Shown: positions 8,244 through 15,950 of the stretch, piece by piece
How the letters are laid out: each line of letters starts with the position of its first letter
Numbering within the stretch: the stretch's first letter is position 1
Source of the DNA: Flavobacterium aquidurense
GTDB taxonomy: Bacteria > Bacteroidota > Bacteroidia > Flavobacteriales > Flavobacteriaceae
Reading direction: 5' to 3'
Length of the DNA stretch: 64,000 nt
NCBI RefSeq assembly: GCF_001404985.1
Contig: NZ_JRLF01000015.1
Location: forward strand, 372,001 to 436,000
Made by a program: the position numbers and the translations under genes
The notes under the pieces: generated by a model
Told to the model about the DNA's origin: nothing
Databases searched by the model: none
The model's input: only the letters and a program-made list of their open reading frames with translations

Positions 8244-9605
8244 ATGAAAATCTCACTGACTCAAAAGTACAATGTCCCAGGTCCCAGATATACGAGTTAT
8301 CCAACAGTTCCCTATTGGAACGACAGCGATTTCACAAATCAAAAATGGATAACGTCTTTTCAGAAAGCATTTTCAGAAAGCAATTCTCAAAACGGAATTA
8401 GTCTATACATCCATTTACCATTTTGTGAAAGCATGTGCACTTTTTGTGGCTGCAACAAACGAATTACAAAAAATCATTCAGTTGAAGAAACCTATATCAC
8501 AGCTCTACTTAAAGAATGGAATCTATATTGTAATTTATTATCAGAAAAACCAATAATAAAAGAGATACATTTAGGCGGAGGAACTCCTACTTTTTTTTCT
8601 GTAAATAATTTGGAAATGCTTATAAATGGCATACTTTCTAAAGCTGAGAAAGCCGCTAATTATGAATTTAGTTTTGAAGGTCATCCTAATAACACTACAT
8701 ATGTACAACTTAAAAAATTTTATGATCTGGGCTTTCGCCGAGTGAGCTTTGGAGTTCAGGATTATGCAGAAAAAGTTCAAAAAGCAATTCATAGAATCCA
8801 GCCTTTCCATAATGTTGCAAAAGTAACTTTCTGGGCAAAGGAAATTGGATATACCTCTATTGGCCATGATATCATATTTGGTCTGCCTTTTCAAACAATT
8901 GAAAACGTAATTGATACTGTCGAAAAAACAAACTCTTTAAAACCGGATCGTCTGGCATTTTATAGCTATGCACATGTACCATGGATAAAAGGAAACGGTC
9001 AACGCGGATTTAATGAAGAAAACCTCCCTAAAGATTCCGAAAAACGAAAACTATATGAAACCGGAAAACAAATGCTTTCTAAAAATGGTTATCAGGAAAT
9101 AGGAATGGATCACTTTGCTTTAGTATCTGACAGTTTATATAAAGCAACAGCGAATAAGGAATTACATCGAAATTTCATGGGTTATAGTGCTTCAAAAACG
9201 CAGCTTATGATTGGTTTGGGCGTTTCGTCTATTAGCGATAGCTGGTATAGCTTTGCTCAAAATACAAAAAGCATCGAAGAATATTATCAATTGTTAGAAC
9301 AAGACAGATTGCCTGTCGTAAAAGGTCATATTCTAACCAATGAGGATTTAATTATTAGAAAACACATATTAAACTTAACATGTGAATTTGAAACTTCCTG
9401 GGACAATGAATTATATTTTGAGGAAATTACAGATGTATTAGAAAATTTGAAAGAAATAGAAAAAGATCAATTGATTATAGTAGAAAAAAACAAAATTAAA
9501 ATTACCGAAGCGGGAAGACCTTTTGTTCGAAACATTTGTATGGCGTTTGATTTACATCTAAAAAGAAAATCACCGGAAACCAACTTATTCTCAATGACAG
9601 TTTAA
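8244..9605 (+). CDS. hemN: Oxygen-independent coproporphyrinogen III oxidase
   Basis: HemN is a radical-SAM enzyme that decarboxylates coproporphyrinogen III to protoporphyrinogen IX without oxygen. The 453-residue protein has the HemN N-terminal signature YNVPGPRYTSYP and the cluster motif C61-x3-C65-x2-C68-x-C70. It also has the SAM-binding LGGGTPTF block, GVQDYAEKVQ and HDIIFGLPFQT. The length and N-terminus favour true HemN over HemW. Its promoter carries the FNR-like box, which fits induction at low oxygen, when heme is needed for the cbb3 oxidase encoded next to it. Its stop codon overlaps the convergent TauE/SafE-like gene by 4 nt. Confidence 0.95.
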   Translation: MKISLTQKYNVPGPRYTSYPTVPYWNDSDFTNQKWITSFQKAFSESNSQNGISLYIHLPFCESMCTFCGCNKRITKNHSVEETYITALLKEWNLYCNLLSEKPIIKEIHLGGGTPTFFSVNNLEMLINGILSKAEKAANYEFSFEGHPNNTTYVQLKKFYDLGFRRVSFGVQDYAEKVQKAIHRIQPFHNVAKVTFWAKEIGYTSIGHDIIFGLPFQTIENVIDTVEKTNSLKPDRLAFYSYAHVPWIKGNGQRGFNEENLPKDSEKRKLYETGKQMLSKNGYQEIGMDHFALVSDSLYKATANKELHRNFMGYSASKTQLMIGLGVSSISDSWYSFAQNTKSIEEYYQLLEQDRLPVVKGHILTNEDLIIRKHILNLTCEFETSWDNELYFEEITDVLENLKEIEKDQLIIVEKNKIKITEAGRPFVRNICMAFDLHLKRKSPETNLFSMTV

Positions 9606-10303
9606 TGACAATTTGGAGTTTGCTGAACAAACAAACTCATATTTGACGGAGAAATATAAGGAATCCCTAAACCAAGTCCTCGAAGGATAAATAATACACC
9701 AATCACTACTGCGAAATACGGAATTGCCTTTTGGATTTTATTTCTGAAAGGTAATTTTATTAATGAATGTATATAAACAACAATTGTCATTAATGGTACA
9801 GTTCCTAATCCGAAAAGTATCATATATAAAACTCCATATTCTGCACTTTGCATGGCAATTGCACCAAATAGAGCGACATAAACCATTCCGCACGGCAAAA
9901 AGCCATTTAATAATCCTATTGTAAAAAGTGATTTATAAGTTTTCTTTTTAAACTGATTTCCTAAACCTGATTTTACTCTTGAAATAACTTTATAAACCGG
10001 TTTTGAAAAATTATATTTCGAAAAAACTTTTTCAGGAATCAAAACGGCAACAATCATTGCTAAACCAATAAAAATAGACATTTTTTGTTGTAATCCAGCC
10101 AGAAAAAAACCTCTTCCCACTAATCCAAAAATAAGCCCGATAGTAGCATATGCAGTCAATCTTCCTAAATGATAAGTAACAATTTGACTAATTTTCTTAG
10201 CTTCATTTTGGTGATCTACAGGTAACATCATAGCAATCGGACCACACATTCCAATACAGTGCAAACTACTAATTAAACCCAATATAAAAGCGGAGTATAA
10301 CAT
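9602..10303 (-). CDS. TauE/SafE-type membrane protein of the cbb3 operon
   Basis: This 233-residue integral membrane protein has about six hydrophobic helices. Helix 1 carries SSLHCIGMCGP and a later helix carries GLLNGFLPCGMVY. This paired-cysteine pattern occurs in the sulfite exporter TauE/SafE and CcdA/DsbD-like superfamily, whose members move reducing power or metals across the membrane. It is the last gene of the cco operon, so a role in thiol or copper handling during cbb3 oxidase assembly is likely, but that is inferred from context. Sulfite export is only the family label. Confidence 0.8.
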   Translation of the reverse strand: MLYSAFILGLISSLHCIGMCGPIAMMLPVDHQNEAKKISQIVTYHLGRLTAYATIGLIFGLVGRGFFLAGLQQKMSIFIGLAMIVAVLIPEKVFSKYNFSKPVYKVISRVKSGLGNQFKKKTYKSLFTIGLLNGFLPCGMVYVALFGAIAMQSAEYGVLYMILFGLGTVPLMTIVVYIHSLIKLPFRNKIQKAIPYFAVVIGVLFILRGLGLGIPYISPSNMSLFVQQTPNCH

Positions 10304-10324
10304 TACTTATCGTTTTTTTCTATT

Positions 10325-10391
10325 TGCCACAGATTAAGCAAAAAATGATTTTTAAAAAAATGGCCTTAAAAAATCCTGATGATCTGTGGCA
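10325..10391. repeat. Intergenic inverted repeat, CCACAGAT type
   Basis: TGCCACAGAT (10325-10334) and ATCTGTGGCA (10382-10391) are perfect 10-nt inverted arms around a 47-nt AT-rich spacer. It lies between the TauE/SafE-like gene and ccoH inside the operon. Similar words occur in spacers of many Bacteroidetes genomes. Confidence 0.6.
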
Positions 10392-10415
10392 TAAAAATAT
10401 TTTTTAACGTATAAT

Positions 10416-10865
10416 TTAATTTACGTAAATAATCTCTTTAGAAAGGTATTTTGTTCCTTTATATTCCCATTCCATATTAACATCCCAGCGTCCTTTAATC
10501 AATTTCTTTTGTGGAATAATCAAGGATGAATTTGTTAACGCTATTTTCGTATCAAAATCAAATTTCTTGTTTGAAGGTCGGTACAATAATACATTCCCTT
10601 TTACTTTATCATTTTCAAAAGTTGCAGGAAAAGCTATTTTTACTCCATTTTCAGTATAAATTATAGAAGGTTTTTGCTGCAAATCATGAGCATTCTGAAT
10701 TCGGGCCATTTCATCCTGAAAATGCGAATCGTGTTTATAGTATTCTTCAACAACTAAGTCATTGTCGTACTTACTATTTGATTGTACCTGAAAAACAAAA
10801 TATAAAATAAAAGTCATAAACAATGCAAATGCAATGACGATTCCGGTTCCCCAATTTATTTTCAT
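10416..10865 (-). CDS. ccoH: Cbb3 oxidase assembly protein CcoH/FixH
   Basis: The 149-residue protein has one N-terminal membrane anchor (about residues 7-28) followed by a periplasmic beta-rich domain ending in WDVNMEWEYKG, as in the FixH family. FixH/CcoH proteins are needed for stable assembly of cbb3 oxidase, probably together with the copper ATPase CcoI. It lies 13 nt downstream of ccoG and is clearly co-transcribed with it. Confidence 0.9.
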   Translation of the reverse strand: MKINWGTGIVIAFALFMTFILYFVFQVQSNSKYDNDLVVEEYYKHDSHFQDEMARIQNAHDLQQKPSIIYTENGVKIAFPATFENDKVKGNVLLYRPSNKKFDFDTKIALTNSSLIIPQKKLIKGRWDVNMEWEYKGTKYLSKEIIYVN

Positions 10866-10878
10866 AATATTCTATTTT

Positions 10879-12297
10879 TTAATTAAAACTTCGTGGTCCT
10901 AAAAAATTAGTTGTAGTAGTTTCGAGCAATTCTTTACCGTTATAAACTCCAATTTCAACTTTGGTTTTATCACTTTCAAGTAGAGCCTGATCAATTTCTA
11001 TAAATAAGGTTCCTTGTGAAATTCCCTCTTTTAAAACTTTAAAATGCTGTTTCCCAACATTTCTGATATTCCCTTTTTGATCAATTAATTCAAAATGAAT
11101 ATCATGATAATCTTTTATTGTTTTGTTTACAATTTTATAAGTATAAACATTACTGATCATATCTCCTTTATGTTGAAAGAGTTGCCCCGGTAAGCGTAAA
11201 ACCACAGCCTGAACTTCGGTTCTCAAAAATAACATTCCAACAAAAACACTTAACAAAATGAATAGAACAGCTGTATAGCCTTTCATTCTCGCCGTAAATT
11301 TAAAAGGAGCTTTTTTTACGATTTCATCTTCAGATGCATATCGAATAAGACCTTTAGGCAAACCTACACTTTCCATAATGGTATCACATTCATCGATACA
11401 AGCGGTACAATTCGTACATTCTAACTGTGTTCCGTTTCTAATATCAATTCCCATTGGGCAAACATGAACACACTGATGACAGTCAATACAGTCTCCTTTT
11501 CCAGTTGTTGTCCTGTCTTCTTTTTTATTAAATTTTGCACGACCTGCTTCTTTTTCTCCACGAATAAAATCATAGGCTACATTAATTGATTTATCATCTA
11601 AAAGTACGCCTTGTAACCTTCCGTAAGGACAAGCGATAATACAAACCTGTTCCCGAAACCAAACAAAAACAAAATAAAAAACTCCGGTAAAAATTAATAA
11701 GGCAACAAAATTACTTGATTGCTGAATTGGTCCTTGTTCCACCATTAAAAACAGTTGATCACTACCTACAAGATAAGCCAGAAAAACATTTGCAATACCA
11801 AATGAAATCAGGAAAAAGATGGTCCACTTGATCAGCCTCTTTCTTATTTTTTCTGTATTCCATTCCTGTCTTGCTAATCTTGACTGCGCTCCACGATCTC
11901 CATCAATCCAATATTCTATACGACGAAAAACCATTTCTAAAAAGATGGTCTGAGGACAAATCCATCCGCAAAAAATTCTGCCAAATACAACGGTAAATAA
12001 GATTATAAAAACAATACCAACAAGCATTGAAATTACAAAAAGATAAAAATCCTGTGGCCAAAATGGAAATCCGAAAATATTAAAACGCCGTTCCATAACA
12101 TTAAACAGCATGAATTGATTTCCGTTTACCTTTATAAATGGATTTGCAATTAAAATAGCTAATAATATATAACTAACTATTTTTCGATATTCATAGAACT
12201 TACCAGACGGTTTTTTAGGAAAAATAAATTTTCTGTTACCTCCTTCATCAATAGTTCCAATGGTATCTCTAAAAGCTTCGTCTGGTAAATTTGACAT
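10879..12297 (-). CDS. ccoG: Cytochrome c oxidase accessory protein CcoG/FixG
   Basis: This 472-residue membrane iron-sulfur protein has about five transmembrane helices, including one with FGRIFCGWICPQ. Two 4Fe-4S motifs follow (CIDCHQCVHVCP and CTNCTACIDEC, about residues 270-305). The C-terminal domain is immunoglobulin-like and periplasmic. CcoG homologues have been implicated in copper reduction for CuB insertion into cbb3 oxidase. The gene starts 12 nt after ccoP. Confidence 0.95.
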   Translation of the reverse strand: MSNLPDEAFRDTIGTIDEGGNRKFIFPKKPSGKFYEYRKIVSYILLAILIANPFIKVNGNQFMLFNVMERRFNIFGFPFWPQDFYLFVISMLVGIVFIILFTVVFGRIFCGWICPQTIFLEMVFRRIEYWIDGDRGAQSRLARQEWNTEKIRKRLIKWTIFFLISFGIANVFLAYLVGSDQLFLMVEQGPIQQSSNFVALLIFTGVFYFVFVWFREQVCIIACPYGRLQGVLLDDKSINVAYDFIRGEKEAGRAKFNKKEDRTTTGKGDCIDCHQCVHVCPMGIDIRNGTQLECTNCTACIDECDTIMESVGLPKGLIRYASEDEIVKKAPFKFTARMKGYTAVLFILLSVFVGMLFLRTEVQAVVLRLPGQLFQHKGDMISNVYTYKIVNKTIKDYHDIHFELIDQKGNIRNVGKQHFKVLKEGISQGTLFIEIDQALLESDKTKVEIGVYNGKELLETTTTNFLGPRSFN

Positions 12298-12309
12298 GAT
12301 TTTTTGTAA

Positions 12310-13248
12310 TTATTTTTTAACTTCAGTACTATCTGCTGGTGTACTTGCTGTGGCATCTTTTGTTGGGGCATTTTCGTCTACCCAAATTTCACCTTCTGAT
12401 TCTTTTGGATCTTTAGGATTACTTCCTTGTAACGATAGAATATAACTCGCTACTTTCTGAATTTCTTTAGGTTTTAAAGTTCCTTTCCAGGCAATCATTC
12501 CTTTTCCGTCTCTACCTCCGTTTGTTATGGTATGGAAAAGATTTTTGATTCCTCCACCCAAAATCCAGCGATCATCAGTAAGATTCGGGCCAATTTGTCC
12601 GCCTGCATCTGCACGGTGACAAGCCGCACAATTGGTTGTGAATATTTCTTTACCAGCAGCTAAATTTTCAGGATCAGTAAGCAAAACAACCGTTTTTTCA
12701 TCCATTAAGTCTGGTGCAGTTTTAAGGTATTCATCGACGTCAATTTTTGCCTGGGCCATTTCTTTTTTAAGCTCCATTTCCTGATCATCTCCACCAAAAA
12801 CTTCGTAACGCGCAAAATAAATTACTCCAAAGACAATACAGATATAGAATAAATACACCCACCAAGGCGGTAAATTATTATCCAGCTCTTTGATTCCATC
12901 ATAATCATGGTCCATTAATAAGTCTCCTTCTCTTTCTATAGGTTCTGTTTTGGTAAGTTTGTGCATTAAATCTTTATACCAGGTACTTTCTGTTAAACTC
13001 AAATTATTTTCATATTCAAGTTTTGCCTTTTCTTCCGGTGACATCAGTTGGTACATAATGCGATTAACTGCACTTAATGTAATTTCGATGGCAATCAAAA
13101 TAAACAGAAAAACAAACAAAAAAACTGAAACCATAGGATACTTTATAAAAGCAGCTCTGTCACCAGAATCTATAAAATACTCCATTAAACCAAATACGAT
13201 GAAGAAAATCAGCGGTACTCTTACATATACTGGGAAAAACTTTTTCAT
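12310..13248 (-). CDS. ccoP: Cbb3 oxidase subunit III (CcoP), single-heme form
   Basis: CcoP is the c-type cytochrome subunit that passes electrons into the oxidase. The 312-residue protein has two N-terminal hydrophobic segments (about 10-28 and 38-60), the characteristic third segment NNLPPWWVYLFY (about 124-145) and one heme-binding motif, CAACH at residues 207-211, with a distal Met in KGMIAW. Proteobacterial CcoP has two CxxCH motifs, and only one is present here. The C-terminus is an acidic, Thr/Ser-rich tail. The ATG follows the ccoQ stop codon after one base. Confidence 0.93.
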   Translation of the reverse strand: MKKFFPVYVRVPLIFFIVFGLMEYFIDSGDRAAFIKYPMVSVFLFVFLFILIAIEITLSAVNRIMYQLMSPEEKAKLEYENNLSLTESTWYKDLMHKLTKTEPIEREGDLLMDHDYDGIKELDNNLPPWWVYLFYICIVFGVIYFARYEVFGGDDQEMELKKEMAQAKIDVDEYLKTAPDLMDEKTVVLLTDPENLAAGKEIFTTNCAACHRADAGGQIGPNLTDDRWILGGGIKNLFHTITNGGRDGKGMIAWKGTLKPKEIQKVASYILSLQGSNPKDPKESEGEIWVDENAPTKDATASTPADSTEVKK

Positions 13249-13249
13249 T

Positions 13250-13444
13250 TTAATTATCTTTTGAAATTATACTATGCCCTTCATCTAAAGGTATTTCACT
13301 CATTTCCTTAATCTTTTCTTTTCTATATGTAAATACCCAAAAACCTAATCCTACAAAAAAGAAAAAGAATATCAGGAGAGAAAGTATCGGGTATACTTCA
13401 ATACCCGAAATTGTCTCCATATTGTGTTTTATTTGTTCAAACAT
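13250..13444 (-). CDS. ccoQ: Cbb3 oxidase subunit IV (CcoQ)
   Basis: This 64-residue protein has one hydrophobic helix (about residues 18-40) followed by FTYRKEKIKEMS and an acidic tail, the usual CcoQ/FixQ plan. The first ATG gives MFEQIKHNMET; a second ATG eight codons later is also possible. It lies between ccoNO and ccoP. CcoQ stabilises the complex and is not catalytic. Confidence 0.88.
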   Translation of the reverse strand: MFEQIKHNMETISGIEVYPILSLLIFFFFFVGLGFWVFTYRKEKIKEMSEIPLDEGHSIISKDN

Positions 13445-13451
13445 AATGTTG

Positions 13452-15638
13452 TTATTTAGAAGTCTCTTTTACTTTAATATCAGTTCCAAGTCTTTGTATA
13501 TAAGCAATCAAAGCAACGATTTCTCTCTCGTTCATTGGAGTGAATTTTTCACCTTTGGCAGCTGCTTTTTTCTTACTTTCCTCATAACTTTTCACAAAAT
13601 CAGGATCGTTTTCTAAATTCTTTTCGATTGCGATAGCCTGAGCTCTTAACGTTTTTTGAGCATTTGCCACTTCGGCTTCAGTATAAGGAACTCCAAGAGT
13701 AACCATAGCTTGCATTTTCTTTTGAGTCAATGAAATATCCATTGGCTCATTATCAAATAACCATTTGTATCCTGGCATAATTGAACCTGCAGAAATACTT
13801 TGCGGATTCCAAAAGTGGTTAAAATGCCAATTGTCATTATACTTCCCGCCTACTCTTAATAAATCCGGACCTGTACGTTTTGATCCCCAAAGGAAAGGGT
13901 GATCATAAACAAACTCTCCTGCTTTTGCTTGTGGCCCGTAACGTTCTACCTCACTTCTAAAAGGACGAACCGATTGTGAATGACAACCAACACAACCTTC
14001 TCTAATATATAAATCACGTCCTTCAAGTTCTAACGGTGTATAAGGTTTTACGCTTGAGATTGTTGGAATATTTGATTTGACCATAATCGTTGGAACGATT
14101 TGAATAACCCCACCGATTAAAATAGCAATTGTGGCTAAAATCGTCAGTTGAATTGGTCTTCTTTCTAACCAGGTATGAAATTTTTCTCCTTTAAGTCTAC
14201 CAGTACTTATTCTTTGTAAAGCCGGAGCCTGAGCTAATTCATCTTCAATTGTCTCACCCGCTCTAACAGTCATTATAATATTATAAACCAAAGTAAACAT
14301 CCCTATTAAATAGAAAGTACCTCCAATTGCTCTCATCCAGTATAATGGCATAATTGCAGTTACCGTTTCCAGAAAGTTACCATAAGTTAATGTACCATCC
14401 GGATTAAATTGTTTCCACATTGATGCTTGCTGAAAACCTGCAACATACATTGGTACAGTATATAAAATGATTCCTAACGTACCAATCCAGAAATGGAAAT
14501 TTGCTAACTTTTTAGAGAATAAAGTACTCTTGGTCATTCTTGGAATCAACCAGTAAATAATACCAAAAGACATAAATCCGTTCCAGGCTAAAGCTCCTAC
14601 GTGAACGTGTGCAATAATCCAGTCTGTATAATGCGCGATAGCATTTACATTTTTAAGAGAAAGCATTGGGCCTTCAAAAGTCGCCATTCCGTAACCTGTT
14701 ATAGCTACCACAAAGAATTTTAAAACTGGTTCTTCACGAACTTTATCCCACGCACCTCTTAAAGTAAGAAGTCCGTTAATCATACCTCCCCAGGATGGAG
14801 CAATAAGCATTACTGAAAATGCAACACCTAAATTTTGTGCCCAGTTTGGCAAAGCCGAATATAACAAATGGTGTGGTCCTGCCCAGATATAAATAAATAT
14901 TAAGGACCAAAAGTGAATGATTGATAATCTATAAGAATAAATAGGACGGTTAGCAACCTTTGGAATAAAGTAATACATTAATCCTAAAAACGGAGTTGTC
15001 AGGAAAAACGCAACCGCATTATGACCATACCACCATTGTACTAAGGCATCCTGAACACCGGCATAAACGGAATAACTTTTTAAGGCAGATACCGGAATTT
15101 CTATATTATTAAAAATATGCAAAACAGCAACTGTAACAAATGTGGCTAAATAAAACCAAATCGCTACATATAAATGTCGTTCTCTACGGCGCAACATTGT
15201 TCCTATCATATTAATACCCATAACTACCCAAATAAGAGCGATCGCGATATCAATAGGCCATTCTAGCTCTGCATATTCTTTTGATGAAGTATAACCAAGA
15301 GGCAATGTAATTGCTGCAGCAACAATAATAAGCTGCCATCCCCAAAAATGTAAGTTACTTAAAAAATCACTATACATTCTGGCTTTTAGCAATCGCTGGA
15401 GAGAATAATACATTCCCGCAAAAAAGGCATTACCAACAAAGGCAAAAATTACAGCATTGGTATGCAAAGGTCGCAATCTACCGTAGCTAAGCCACGAAAT
15501 ACCATCTGTGATGTTGGGAAAAAGGTACATAACCGCCAGGGTCAGACCTACTAACATACCTACTACTCCAAAGAGGATAGTGGCGTAAATGAACTTTTTT
15601 ACAATTTTGTTGTCGTAATAAAACTGTTCCATTTCCAT
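13452..15638 (-). CDS. ccoNO: Fused cbb3 oxidase subunits I and II (CcoNO)
   Basis: One 728-residue protein joins CcoN and CcoO. Residues 1 to about 480 are the heme-copper subunit I, with the low-spin heme histidine in RPLHTNA, the CuB histidines in WWYGHNAVAFF and GPHHLLY, and the heme ligands in IIAHVHVGALAWN. After a basic linker and one helix (about 495-515) comes the CcoO domain with heme motif CVGCH at 549-553, LWGSKRTGPDL and the distal Met in SIMPGYKWL. The complex reduces oxygen to water with high affinity and pumps protons. No stop or restart separates the halves. Confidence 0.96.
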   Translation of the reverse strand: MEMEQFYYDNKIVKKFIYATILFGVVGMLVGLTLAVMYLFPNITDGISWLSYGRLRPLHTNAVIFAFVGNAFFAGMYYSLQRLLKARMYSDFLSNLHFWGWQLIIVAAAITLPLGYTSSKEYAELEWPIDIAIALIWVVMGINMIGTMLRRRERHLYVAIWFYLATFVTVAVLHIFNNIEIPVSALKSYSVYAGVQDALVQWWYGHNAVAFFLTTPFLGLMYYFIPKVANRPIYSYRLSIIHFWSLIFIYIWAGPHHLLYSALPNWAQNLGVAFSVMLIAPSWGGMINGLLTLRGAWDKVREEPVLKFFVVAITGYGMATFEGPMLSLKNVNAIAHYTDWIIAHVHVGALAWNGFMSFGIIYWLIPRMTKSTLFSKKLANFHFWIGTLGIILYTVPMYVAGFQQASMWKQFNPDGTLTYGNFLETVTAIMPLYWMRAIGGTFYLIGMFTLVYNIIMTVRAGETIEDELAQAPALQRISTGRLKGEKFHTWLERRPIQLTILATIAILIGGVIQIVPTIMVKSNIPTISSVKPYTPLELEGRDLYIREGCVGCHSQSVRPFRSEVERYGPQAKAGEFVYDHPFLWGSKRTGPDLLRVGGKYNDNWHFNHFWNPQSISAGSIMPGYKWLFDNEPMDISLTQKKMQAMVTLGVPYTEAEVANAQKTLRAQAIAIEKNLENDPDFVKSYEESKKKAAAKGEKFTPMNEREIVALIAYIQRLGTDIKVKETSK

Positions 15639-15640
15639 AA

Positions 15641-15832
15641 TTATACTTGTTTTTCTTCTGTTGTTGATTTATTATTGTGGGGAGTAATTTTTGTTTCATC
15701 ATCAAAAAGCATTCTGACGGAGGGAGTATAGTCATCATCGTACTGTCCGGATTTGACAGCAATTATGAAAGCGATAAAAAAACAAATTGCGACGAAAATA
15801 CTTACTGAGATTAATAGATAAATGACACTCAT
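15641..15832 (-). CDS. ccoS: Cbb3 oxidase maturation protein CcoS
   Basis: This 63-residue protein has one N-terminal helix (about residues 3-27) followed by KSGQYDDDYTPSVRMLFDDE, which matches the CcoS pattern of an acidic segment after the helix. CcoS is required for cofactor insertion into cbb3 oxidase. Only 2 nt separate it from ccoNO, and it is the first gene of the operon, directly downstream of the FNR-like promoter. Confidence 0.92.
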   Translation of the reverse strand: MSVIYLLISVSIFVAICFFIAFIIAVKSGQYDDDYTPSVRMLFDDETKITPHNNKSTTEEKQV

Positions 15833-15850
15833 ACCTTAAATTTATGTTAA

Positions 15851-15894
15851 CAAAATTAGAATGTTACAGGCTTTTAAAATATGATAATTATCAT
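15851..15894 (-). promoter_or_regulatory. FNR-like box and -7 element of the cco operon
   Basis: ATGATAATTATCAT at 15881-15894 is a perfect 14-bp palindrome. On the minus strand TAATTTTG (complement of 15851-15858) matches TAnnTTTG and ends exactly 30 nt beyond the box, 19 nt before the ccoS start codon. The palindrome should therefore sit near -41 of the promoter that drives ccoS-ccoNO-ccoQ-ccoP-ccoG-ccoH and the TauE/SafE-like gene. Confidence 0.78.
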
Positions 15895-15950
15895 GATTGA
15901 GGATATTTATTAAATATATAAAAAAATTCCTTCAAAATTATCCATAATCA

